A stretch of DNA of 64,000 nucleotides from Mytilus galloprovincialis (Eukaryota > Mollusca > Bivalvia > Mytilida > Mytilidae). The translations under genes were made by a program, and so were the position numbers. Under the pieces are notes generated by a model. The model saw only the letters and a list, made by a program, of their open reading frames with translations, was not told the DNA's origin and did no database searches. Below are positions 33,271 to 44,902 of the stretch, piece by piece (the first letter of the stretch is position 1; the number at the start of each line of letters is the position of its first letter). Where the stretch lies: the NCBI RefSeq assembly GCF_965363235.1, contig NC_134843.1, forward strand, positions 49,533,535 to 49,597,534, given 5' to 3'.

Positions 33271-34480
33271 GCAAAAAAAACAAGGTAAAACGTCAACAAA
33301 GATAAACAATATGGCTTATAGACAAAGCACATGATTAATTAAGCAAAATCGAAAGACAAAAATACAAAAAAACTACTATAGGACAATACCACAATGACGG
33401 GATATACGAGTAGCCAAACAGTTGAAGACCAAAATGGGATCTAAAATAAACGCCAGTTAAGGACAACTTTGCCTCGGAGAGTTGAGACCTTAGTTTCTTT
33501 AAAGTTTTAAATTCATTATGGATCAGATGATTGATCAGAAGACTTGAAAACATGCAAAACAACACGTTTAATAATTTATTGCGTCCGAAGCGCTTTTCTG
33601 GATTTACCTTCATCAGGAACGCTCAAACCCAAACATTTGAAATCCAAAGATGTATAAGTACCGAAAATCGTTGAAGAGCTTTATGTCAAAAATACCTAAA
33701 ATTAATAGTAATATTCATCTAAAGCCAACTTTGCCTGAGGGAGTTGAAACCCTTAGTTTCATAATAGTTTCAAAATTTATAAACGGATTAATATATTGTT
33801 CAGCTTTTTAAAAGCTGAACAGATCAAAAAGACAGTTTCAGAACAAAATTTGTTTACTAATGAATTATTAAAATATACTCTTATCATATTTTGTTCAGAC
33901 TCGCACGACAGCGTATAAATTAGAAGAGGAACCTGGATTTCCTCATATCATTGAAAGGGATCCGTGCTTATTGTTGTCGTGATCCCTTTTGGTGTGCATG
34001 CTTTTATTATATCAAAAACGGGGAAAAGCAATTTCTGTTTATATATCAGGTTAATATCCAGACTGCTTTCCAAGATTGTTTCATTCCAAGTCATTGCGAT
34101 ATTGTACGCAAATCGATAAAAAAAAACAATAAGAGGGGTTTTTAAAAAAGATATTTTTATCATTATTTATTCAAGACGGTTGAAGAGATTTGACCTTACA
34201 GCTTCGGTGCGTAAATCTTAACATTTTCAAACCAAATATCCAGAATTGTTTCCGGTTTTCACATGTTAACCAATAATAATAATTAAACAAGCAATCGAAC
34301 AAAATGTGTATAAAATGTATTACAAACCCTAACAATTTCATATAGGTTATAGTTTCAGAGGATAAAATGAAAATTTAAAACCGCAGTCATTTAATTGGTC
34401 TTTATTCAACTTATGTCTGATGGTACTATGGAACTTTGTTTCTTGGTCCTTTTATATAGTGGAATTGTCATACACGTTTA
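33271..34480. other. Gene-free stretch with repeat fragments
   Basis: 33585-33780 is a copy of a repeat family with 'gcgtccgaagcgcttttctg', 'ccttcatcaggaacgctc' and 'gttgaagagcttta'. Related pieces are at 21240-21440 and 52095-52160. A palindrome lies at 33798-33820. No gene is supportable. Confidence 0.6.
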
Positions 34481-34790
34481 TAGCCCAGTAGTCAACACTT
34501 CGGTGTTGACATGAATATCAATAATGTGGTCATTTTTATAAATTTCCTGTTTACTGAACTTTGAATTTTTCGAAAAACTAAGGATTTTCTTATTCCAGGC
34601 ATAGATTACCTTAGCCGTATTTGGCACAATTTTTTTGGAATTTTGGATCCTCAATGCTCTTCAACTTTTTACTTGTTTGGCTTTATAAATATTTTGATAT
34701 GAGCGTCACTGATGAGTCTTATATAGACGAAACGCGCGTCTGGCGTACTAAATTATAATCCTGGTACCTTTGATAACTATCATAACGTTA
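34480..34790 (+). mobile_element. Dispersed repeat carrying a UUCG hairpin and a hammerhead motif
   Basis: Runs from 'cagtagtcaacacttcgg' to 'atcctggtacctttgataac'. I recall the same string as a common mussel repeat. It has no coding capacity and carries two RNA-like structures: a perfect hairpin at 34491-34510 and a hammerhead core at 34703-34746. Non-coding elements with hammerheads are known in animals as retrozymes and as flanks of Penelope-like elements, so this is plausibly a related non-autonomous retroelement. The boundaries are approximate. Confidence 0.65.
34703..34746 (+). ncRNA. Hammerhead ribozyme motif, type I
   Basis: Stem I 5' strand is gcgtca (34703-34708). The core CTGATGA (34709-34715) follows. 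Stem II is GTC/GAC (34716-34718 with 34726-34728) closed by a 7-nt loop, and then comes GAAA (34729-34732). Stem III is very short: A34732 pairs with T34739, followed by CG/CG. The predicted cleavage is after the C of GTC at 34740. Stem I 3' strand tggcgt (34741-34746) pairs with the 5' strand through six pairs, two of them G-U. All invariant core bases of the family are present. A minimal stem III is typical of the retroelement-linked hammerheads of animals, which often cleave as dimers. I could not test activity or the stem I tertiary contacts. Confidence 0.85.
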
Positions 34791-37700
34791 GGGACTCTTT
34801 TAACAGACTTTGTGTAAGATGGAGATAATAGGTCGATGTTGATTCAAAAATTACAAACGATTCTTCCAGCAGAATTTATAACACAAGCATGTTTATGAGA
34901 TTAAACCGGGTCGATTAAAATATAATTTTAAAAAATTAAAAAAGATTAAGTGTGAACTTTATCATATATAAATATATATCAATCATAAAATTTAAAGATA
35001 CCGTTTCAATTTGAATAACAAAGGAATTTACGTATTTTTCTTCGGCAAGACCAATCTTTAAAGTACTAAACCTTTCAAACATCAATTTTAAAACTGAATT
35101 GAAATGTGCTTCAAATGATTATAAAAAAAGGCTTCTGATAGATGAGCAAACTCAGACCCAACATGTTGCATTCGTGATTAAATTAAAGGTGCTACGTTTT
35201 TCATGTTTTAAGAACGAAGTAAATAGACTCGAAAGGTAAACTTTAATCATGATGGTTGATTACATTAAGCCAGTTTATGGCTATGCAGATGCAGTTTGTT
35301 ACAACCAACGTTTGCAAATGAGTTCGTATGTTTTACTGTTACGAACTTGGGTGTTAATGACAGGACCCGTCATTGTTTAACTGACCAGAATGAAATGAAG
35401 AAATATAAACGTTTACACTGACCAATACAGATTATGAAAGAAGAAAATCACTTTAACAGATGGTTATGATATTGAATAATCAAGAATAGTTGCAGATGTT
35501 CTTACTTTTAACCTATCATAACAAAAGAAAGAGATTTCTAAAAAATATCACCAGAGATCATCGAAAAGACTAATTTCACAAATAGTATCATTACAACTTG
35601 TGTAAGCCAAATGACCAAGAACAACATAAAGGGATTCAATTATAAAAGGATGTTCCCTTTTTTGTAATTTTATCAGATTTGATGATGCAGTTTTCAATGG
35701 AAAATCTGAAAAAAAATCCCTACCAAAATCAAGAATGTTTTTATAAATATCTATGTGCCAGGTACAGTTTTGATAAAGCCCGAGCATGCATGCTTAGATA
35801 GTAGTTTCAGGGTATGTAATGGAAATAGGAAGCAGCAATGGTCTTTATCCAATCATTGCCTGTTTGTTGCTGGTGTTCATTGAGTGCATAGGGAATCGAT
35901 CTTGCGAGGGCTGTGCAGCAAGTCAAAGTCGTTGTTAAAATCTCCCATCATCATCAAAAGGGAAATGTATGTCTTGTCGTTCCTATTTTCTACGTCTTTT
36001 TTAGAATACACCTGACAAATTGGATGTGTCATTCATGTTTATCCACACGTCAAGTGGTTGACATGAAAAGTATTGTAAAAAGGAATCGATTTTAGAGTAT
36101 ATGTGATTATCAAGTTAAAGTATGTCAAAGTATGTTTACAAAAAAATATATGGAAAATATTTTAAAACGGTTCTTCCAATTGCATAATGGAAACATATAC
36201 TTGTGGCTAAAAATAACCAGGTCACTTGAAATATAATACATTGAGATTAAAGATTTTACTTATACGTTTACATAAATATATTATGAAATTTAAAGGGAAG
36301 TTCGCTGTACCTTATAAATTTCGATTTACAAGGGAATTTCCCCGGATTTCTTTTTAATCTTAAATGATTGAAACATGTCGGGCATATTGGTATATTTGAC
36401 ATAGTCAGTAAATAATATAAGTCTTAAAATTATAAATAATTAATGATTTTTGAAAGAAAATAACCGCTTTAGTTAAAGAATTTGATTAATAAAATTAAGC
36501 ATTTCAAATTAAACCGAGATGATATCTAGAGCAAAATGACGATTGCTATTGTGTTGGCTAGAGAGCGACTAATAATTTAGATTCAAGTTACAATAAATAA
36601 CGTTTTATTATTTTAAATATCACTTTTATAGGCTCGAAGGGTAAAAAAATATTTGAAAAATCACAGTTTTATTCGAAATAGATTAAATTGGATTTAGGTG
36701 ACAGGTTAAGTCTATGCAAACCCCTTCCATACAACAACATATGTTATTGCAAACAAATATGTAGGTTGCAGAGTTTTTTAATTTAGACCCCGTAAACAAA
36801 GGCCTGCGGGACAACTATATCTTCATAACATGTATGTACAGTATGGGAAGTTATTTGTAACTGATAGCACAATTTTGCAAAATGTTTGCCAACTTGCGAA
36901 TGTGAGGACGATGATCTCTGCTAAATAATGTACAACAGTTTAAACTGATCTATATTGGGTCTGCAGATATAAAGAGAATGCAACATTTTTCATCTCAGAT
37001 GCAAAATATTCACATTAAAAAATGCAATGAAATTCATAACCAGTTTGTTCTGGATACAAACAGATCATATTTCCTGTCATTACGTGTCACACATCGAATT
37101 GTCCTTTTTCAATCTTAGGCATTTTATGATTTAACCATCTATAAAGTGACAAAATCCTTCACACGTCAACTTGTTTTAAATTATAATAACAACATATAAA
37201 GGCAACAGGAGTATACCCCTGTTTGAAAGTCTTAAATTGATTGAGACAAATCCGGGTTACAAACTAAAACTGAGGGAAACACATTAACTAATAATCTATA
37301 TATAAGAGGAAAATAACGAAACAACAGAAACACTGATGTGAACAAAAAAAAACAAATGCAGCACACACAGAAACGAACTATAAGATCACGATTGCCATTT
37401 CCTGACTTGTAACAGGACATTTAAAGAAAAAATAGTGGTTAGAACCTGGATTTGTGGCTAGCCAAACCTCGCACTTTTATGACAATGTTAAATATAACAC
37501 TAAATTACACCATTACATGACAGGACAAATAAATGCAAGAACATATATATACACTAAAAATGTTTGTTAAAACTACCTCATGGCTGTCTATGCTCCGAAT
37601 AATCAATCGTTAGAATGGTAATGAGTATATACTAGGAAACAAATGCTGATTAAAAAAAAGCGCATACAGATGCTAAGTGAAACCTGTTTTAAAAGAGCAC

Positions 37701-39690
37701 TGAGTCTCTGTGACTCAAGGGAAAACTCAAAACTTAACTCAAAAGTGGTCTCATCAAACGGGTGGTATTTTAGTACTGTACAGATTCCATTTATATATGC
37801 AATGCAATCCAAAGAAAATTTAAATTAATGGTCTTATAAAACATGTTTTTGTTTAATAAACGTGGTCTCTAAGTCCGGTTTGAAATGTACGTAAACGGAC
37901 TCGGAAATTGTTGTAAATCGGCCAATACAAACTATCACTCGTACTGTAAATATAACTTACAGATACATGGTAGACTACTTCTCATTTCACACTTTATTTA
38001 ATTGCTACATCAAGTCTCTCTTGTCTGGGCACATTGCTTATTAAAGAACAACCCAAAATCCAATATTAATTGATTGTTTGTTTCTTGTTAAACGTTATGT
38101 GGCAAATACCTCAGAACAAGCAATGTACAGTTAAATATGCAGCCATAATAAAGAAATATCCGTTATGTATTAGCCTAACATTCTAGTCGGCCAAACCTCC
38201 TCTCGTCAGTGGTCGGCTGCCAAGAAGTGAGCCAGAACTCCAGTCTTGGATTATTATGAATATGCAGTTCGGAAACAGTTGAAAACGATACTTTTAAAAA
38301 TAGGTTAAAATGTGTAGAACCCTTGCATTCCGCTTATTCATTGTATTAAGGAATATCTCGTTCCGACATTTGTGTGAAACGCATGTTCTATCCTTTATTA
38401 GATAAGCCTTTGTAAATGCTAAATCGCTCTTTTAAATTCAAAAGTGCAGATATTTGTGGTAGATTTAAAACCATTTTTATAGGGTAATTTTATATATATT
38501 GCCGACCACAAGTCCTGGGTGCGTAAAGGTCTTTGAATTCTCTGATATCATAACAAAATTTAAATCAAACTGGTTAAAAATATTAAAGCTCTTCAGCTAC
38601 TTAAAATTCTTAATTAGAAAATCGTCGTTGTTATTATCATAATATATGTGAGGGCGTAGATGGGTTCCTGGATTCTGTATTATTTTTTAATTCTTTTTTC
38701 TATTCTTTATATATTAGCACATCATTGACTGTACTGTATATTTTAACATCCCTGTATTCTCTATTTCTAATCTTTCTCTTTTTCTACTATTTTTTGTCTT
38801 TTCTTTATTTTTTATCCATTAATCTCTATTCTGTAAACTCCGTCCAGATATATATGACCTACATAAGTAAAAATGTCACATTTACCTTTCGCAGTATATG
38901 AAATATGTTATTGATATAACTTAGCAAAAGCCCACATGGGAAATCCAGGTAACAAGTTCAAAGCCAGGTACATATTTATCTAGAACGACAAACAATGTTT
39001 TTTAATCGTTTCGATCAATAAACAAATATGTTTACACAACTAGTCATGTGTTGTTTATTTATGATTCAATCAGCTGATTACAAATTGATGATGAAACCAT
39101 TGATTACATAAACTAATCTCTCTGGATATATATAAATATGTCTTAATGAGGGAAAACCTCTAAGAAGCAAAAATAGATCATAAATAAGCAAAAACTTATA
39201 TTGCTAAGCTTTATTAAAAAAGAGCACTGTATAACAATTTCTATAATGAAACATTACATTGTTTATATATATACATATATGTATATTATTAGTAAGAAAG
39301 AGAAATGAGTCGAACGTACAAAGGTGACGGAGCAAAAAATAACACTTGATGACTATATATGATCAATGTATGCACTCAAAATGCAAAGAGATAGGACCGT
39401 TATCTCCGTGTCGTTTCTTTCACTAACGTGGTCAAAGTCTGAATATGATTTAAACCTACAAGAATTCGAATATCAAACTGTCTCTATAATTATTGATATA
39501 AATTAACATCTTCTATAACACTTTTCAAAGGAAAAATGGTTTAAGACTTGGATATTGCTGCTGAAGACAAAATTGAAATTAACAGGGTTTTGTCAGTTTT
39601 GTGAAATTATGCCGCGATGAGAATCTCTAACCAAAATGACCGAAAGATATGTATATAGCTCTATTTGCCCTAGAATATAAGTATATATTT
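34791..39690. other. Gene-free stretch
   Basis: AT-rich sequence with no supportable gene. The 79-codon minus frame at 35548-35787 and the 61- to 69-codon frames near 37232-37828 have no recognisable domain. 37355-37520 is a diverged copy of the 'ctgacttggtacaggcat' repeat. A pyrimidine-rich tract at about 38680-38840 repeats 'tctattcttta'-like words, and a similar tract lies at 63630-63750. Confidence 0.5.
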
Positions 39691-39694
39691 TCTT

Positions 39695-39893
39695 GTGTAC
39701 AATTTGGAGTTTAGTATGGCGTTCATTGTCACTAAACCAGTATATATTTGTTTCGGGGCCAGCTGAAGGACACCTCCGGGTGCGAGAATTTCTCGTTGCA
39801 TTGAAGACCTGTTGGTGACCTTCTGCTGTTGTCTGCTCTATGGTCGGGTTGTTGTCTCTTTGGCACATTCCCCATTTCCATTCTCAATTTTAT
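39695..39893 (-). repeat. Dispersed mussel repeat ('ggaaatggggaatgtgcc' family)
   Basis: On the minus strand it starts with 'taaaattgagaatggaaatg' and runs through the complements of 'ggtcgggttgttgtctct' and 'gacctgttggtgacc'. A shorter copy is at 44402-44493 in the same orientation. I recall it as abundant in Mytilus. The 91-codon frame 39593-39868 is the repeat read through, not a gene. Confidence 0.75.
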
Positions 39894-42800
39894 GTTGATT
39901 AAGGATGTCGATCCTTCATGTACGATATTTATTTCAGAAATACTTAAATATGAAAAAAAACTAAGTAAATGTGAATTTTAGAAAACACTGAATGACTTTT
40001 AAGAAAATGGACCTAGTGTGAACTAAGTTCTAGCCAAGAAATTGGTGCTACCCTCAGGTGCTACCTCTCTGTAAACTTACCATAAGCATACTTCTAGTCT
40101 TATCTGTATTAAAGTATCAACATACACAGCCCCTATTAATATGCTTATCTAATGATTGCTTTTTTTATGCGAAAACGTAGGGAGTAACTTTTTAAAATGA
40201 CCACGGTTTTGGTTCTCTCGGATTCTTGATCTTATAAAGTAATCTAAAGTAAATATGAACCGTTATTTTCTTACTTTTTGGAATTATTTAATGAATTTAA
40301 ATAGTGTTAAGACCCTAGATTGTATGATTTCTTTGTATGATTGTATGAGTATAATTTGGTTTCGTTGGGTTGCCGTCCATTGACGAGCATTTTTCATATA
40401 AAAGTCATGACTCCATCTCTTTACGTTCATACGGCATATTTGATTGTCTGCATACTTCTCCCAACATTACACTTGTAAGGTTTGTCAGGTGTATAATATA
40501 CAGTATATCCGTGCCTAACAACGAGTCGTCAAATGTTACCAATGCATTTCTATAAATTTAAGTACAATGGGACTTGAGAAAACTAAAACTTAATTATTCG
40601 ACCGGGAATTCAAATTTCATGTCAATCTAATATCAAGGCATTTGAGCTCCCGTACATAGCCGTGCATCTTTAAATGCAAATAGAAACTAGATGGTTTATT
40701 TCTCGGTATTTCCAATATGATATAAAAAATCCACTGTTTGCTAAATGTTAATTGCTCAATTTTCCAATAAATAATTGATAAGGAACAAAGATTCAGAAAT
40801 AGTTTGTCGGCTAATAAATATCTTATCAATCTCATGTACCGTGTTCTAAAATAGCTACATTAGTCTTAAATTAGCTATTAAGAAAGCGTTTTTATCCTGT
40901 AATTGAATTTTTGTAAGATCCTGCTGATGATCAACGCTATTTTGTTTTATTTGATCAATATCACCAGGTTTACATCGTCGTTGTATTATATCTAAGACTG
41001 AGCTTAACGGATTCCTGCAATTTGTGTAGGAATTCAATGAAATTCGTGTCGTTTGAACTACAGCGACTATATCGATTTAGTGCAAACTCAGAACTCCGAT
41101 ATCAAAACTTATTTACAATGTGAATGATTATATCTTTTCCATGCATTGAACACCAAAAGGTTCAAGCTGTAACACCCTATGTCACAATAGTTTTCGAGAT
41201 GAATGTCATTTTCAAAGGATAAGTTTAGGTTGTATGTCAGTTAGTACGTTTCTTGTTAGTCTGTTGTAAGTTTCGATTGAAGTACTTAAAAATCTTATGA
41301 AATTTTCATTGAATCGATAGTCAAATTTCGTCTTATGATACTTCCTAGAATACTTTATTTTTACATTTTCTTCTGTGAAAAGGTAGTAACATAAAAGATC
41401 TTTCTTATCATGGATTTGTGTATACACTTAAATGTGTGTTTACTGCTGTAAGCATTCAAAAAGTGTAGCAAGGCATTATGTTATAGGGCAATGGATAAAG
41501 GCCTGGGACATGAGTTGTAAGAGTCTAAATTGCTTTATCGGTTTTTGTTCTCATCATGACAGTCCATTATTTCATTAGCTTTGGCAGGTCTACAGTCCAA
41601 TCATTGGTTCAGATCAGACCTTTTTCCTTCGTCTAACTATTTTTCTACCTCACGTTCGAGATATGGAGCTACATATGAGGTTAAAGCATAAACTGTTACT
41701 CCACTCCTTGCGTTGCATTGGCGCCCTTCAAAATCCTGGATCCGCATTTGCATGACCTACCTTCTTGGATCAGATTCCAAGCTCGCTTAATGAAATTCAG
41801 AAAATCTACGAAACTAGTTTGCGTGGTCTGTTAAAAATAAATCAATTGAAGTGAAGTTTGCTGTGCTGTAAAAACAAAAATACAAACGCCTGTATTTCCA
41901 GTCAATTTAGTTTGAATGAAATGGTTTCTCCTGCAAAATGGCGCCAAATATGTTACTAAACAAAGTTGAGGGAATTCCGTTATATTTGAGCGGTTATTCC
42001 AGTTTCTATTACCGTGTGTGCGGCAAACAAGCAGTTGTACAACATTTTTTTGTGAAAATGTTTTTCCGTTACAAATTACACACTTAAAATTCTTTTGAAG
42101 TGAAGTCATATATAAACAATTGGTTAATCCAGTTGACGTGTTTTGTAACATTACTGAGAGCGTCATCATATTGTTTATCTCATGACGAAGCTTTGGTGAT
42201 AACTTGACCACTTGAGGAATATACCGTGTAGGCAACATATTTGGCGTTGTTGGTTACACCTTAGCTCAAAGTTCCTTTTCACCGAATTATTAAAGATTTG
42301 CAACTGATGTGTAAAGTTCATCAATATTTTTTTTTTAAAGTTAACTTTTATGAAGTTCGTTGTTAGCCTATGTAAAACTGAAGACACACTCTTACGATTT
42401 TGGCGGCAAAACAAGATGGTCCGAATGTTTTGTAAAGGGCTGACACAATTTTTGTACTTTGTATTTACAACTGTGAGGACCAGAATTAAGATTAGGACCA
42501 CCAGGTCACAAAATATTTTGAGAACCTTGGCAAACTTTGAAAATCCTATATAACACTGAAATACATCGGATGCCTGAACTTTAAGTAAGACACAATAATC
42601 AAACAAAATTATAAAATTGAAACTTTGGTCAGAGACATATATACATGTCTCTGCTTTGGTATATAGTGAAAAGAATATGTATCCTTCTTTCGTAGTGTCC
42701 CGTCACGTGGGACACGCAGTGGCGGCAACTCGAGGGCGGCAAGGCTTCTTGTATTCGGACAACTTTAGTCAAGTTAACCTATATGACATATTTTAAGTTA

Positions 42801-44401
42801 ATAAACTTCAACCACAGTTCGATTAATCCATCAAGTATATTAATTATAAATGTTTCTGCAAATATCTAAGAGTTAAATTTGCTGTATGGGAGTGAGATTT
42901 TTACACCTGTCAAAATATATCGAATCAATTCAATTGCAGATCCAGGATTTTGAAGAGCACGTACCAAAAATTATGTTACTTCGTTATTCAGATGTATAGC
43001 ATAGAATTTCATCATTGATATTTTCAGTCATACTAGGTGAATGATGTACACTTACTCGAGACATCTGAAACAAAAGATAAGATATCGTTTTGCCTTTTGT
43101 TGTGGGGTATATGTTAGATCGCATTTTCTCTTGCTACTCCTAAATTATCTGTAATGTATTCCTTAAATGTTTACAGTCACAGATTTAACCATAAAAATGC
43201 ACTTCATTTTTTTTTTTTTTTTATCTTTATCACCGTTTTCATTGTCTGGAGCCAGAGAAATAGAATACTATCGTATTAGGTCTCTATCTGTATAAAATAT
43301 GCATGACCTAAAGATCTAATTTCCAAATACATGTCGTCTAGCCTTAAAAGGCATTTACGCCAGTCGGGTCAATAACATATTTATCTTTTGAGCATGTGGC
43401 AATCTTAAAAGATATATTCGAATGCATGCGACCTTGGTTCCCACTGCATTCAAAATTAACGCAGAAGCTATATTTCATTCACGCATAACTGATTACATAC
43501 GTTAGTGTTGTTATCCATGAAGCTGTGCTGATTTGTCAAGCATGACTTGTAAAATGAGTCATTGATCGATATTAAGAGAACAAAGTACAATGGCTTTGCA
43601 TATGACTCTGGCTAGTTCTTAGAGGTGACAAAAAAATACAGTGCACTTTGCCCTTCCTTATACTTACATATATTTGATCGCATTAATTTCTTTACTCATG
43701 CAAGTTTAAACCTGTTTGATATAAACTGTTATATCATGACATGAATGATAAGCAGATGTGACCTAAATAGCAAGTGTTGAATTTTAAAAAGCTGGGCGAA
43801 GTAATTTTCCATCTAGTTTTTCTTTGTTACTGATAATTTAAATATTTTAAAAAGGTGAATGCACTCTGTAAGAAAAAAAAGTCCATGAACAAAGTACAAC
43901 ATACTGACATTAACCCAACACAACATCTGTTATAAATCAATATACATGTATAGATCAGTTTCTACACCAACGTCAGCAAGTGAAGAGAATTACCTTGATC
44001 CAAAGTCAGAAATTCAGAAATGTACATGTATATATATTTTGTAGTTACTCATTGCTACAGACAGTGCAGTGATCATGAGCCAAACTGTTTTTCCTCACAT
44101 TTCTTGTTACTCCACAGAATAATGTATAAATTTGTTCATGTTTGTATTTGGATATTATCTCAAGTGAATATATGAATATAAATATGATTAATAATGTGAA
44201 ACTAGTTTTTCCAGTAACTTTTCATTTTGAGGTAATTCCTGTTGTTTATTGTTTTGTTTTCCATTGGTTTTTTTTTTTTTAAGTTGAAGTTTCTTTTGTC
44301 TTTTTGTTTGATTTTTATTTGTGTTCCTGTATGTCACTTCGTGAAACTTTGGATTCCCAAGAAACATTTATGTAAAATAAATAAAAAAAACAATTTTATA
44401 T
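39894..44401. other. Gene-free stretch with two unassigned minus-strand frames
   Basis: Two overlapping minus-strand frames, 42175-42606 (143 codons) and 41831-42238 (135 codons), are longer than chance favours in such AT-rich DNA. I recognise no domain, and both strands are open near 42350-42553. The first has a hydrophobic stretch (VVLILILVLTVV) that could be a membrane segment. They may be remnants of a mobile element or chance. A hairpin 'gtgtccc...gggacac' lies at about 42695-42716. Nothing else is supportable. Confidence 0.4.
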
Positions 44402-44493
44402 GGACCTGTTGGTGTCACCTTCTGCTGTTTTTTTTTTCTATGGTCGGGTTGTTGTCTCTTTGGCACATTCCCCATTTCCATTCTCAATTTTAT
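44402..44493 (-). repeat. Dispersed mussel repeat, short copy
   Basis: Matches the end of 39695-39893 ('ggtcgggttgttgtctctt' and 'cattccccatttccattctc') with a T-run expansion at 44429-44438. It lies about 400 bp downstream of the IkB-like gene's stop codon. Confidence 0.75.
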
Positions 44494-44693
44494 CATACTA
44501 AATTTGGCTATTACTTGCAATTGAACATTGCCAAATTAAGAACTGATTTTTTGAAACCAGAGCCCTGCTTTAACAGGTCTCATAGACAATTATACCAACT
44601 TATTAATATCCTTCAAGTATCAACACTTACAAGTGTAAAACTGAAATAACTTAAATATCATAAACAACATACAAAAGTTTTCAATATCAAACT

Positions 44694-44699
44694 TTTAAT
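44694..44699 (-). terminator. Possible polyadenylation signal (ATTAAA) of the IkB-like gene
   Basis: ATTAAA on the minus strand about 205 nt downstream of the stop codon at 44903. It is the common variant of AATAAA. No AATAAA is nearer on this strand that I see. Confidence 0.4.
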
Positions 44700-44786
44700 A
44701 CTAGTATGAAATCTATCTACACAGATGATCCATTTTCTTACACAATCAGAGTGAAAAAACAGTGGAATCCGTTTAAAGTTAGTAAA

Positions 44787-44794
44787 AATAAATA
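44787..44794 (-). promoter_or_regulatory. AU-rich element in the IkB-like 3' UTR
   Basis: The minus strand reads TATTTATT inside a T/A-rich stretch about 110 nt after the stop codon. UAUUUAUU-type elements shorten mRNA life in inducible immune genes of animals. Use here is an inference. Confidence 0.4.
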
Positions 44795-44902
44795 CATTTA
44801 CATATTTATATGAACATTTTAATTTTGTCAGCAGTATGAACAACCTGTTAATGAAATATTCCTGAGATTTGAATTAAGAAAAGTTTTTGTACAGTTTCTA
44901 TT

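Noticed and set aside
39593-39868. 91-codon frame MCQRDNNPTIEQ...
   Set aside because: It is a translation of a dispersed repeat that I recall as abundant in mussel DNA. A second copy at 44402-44493 does not keep the frame.
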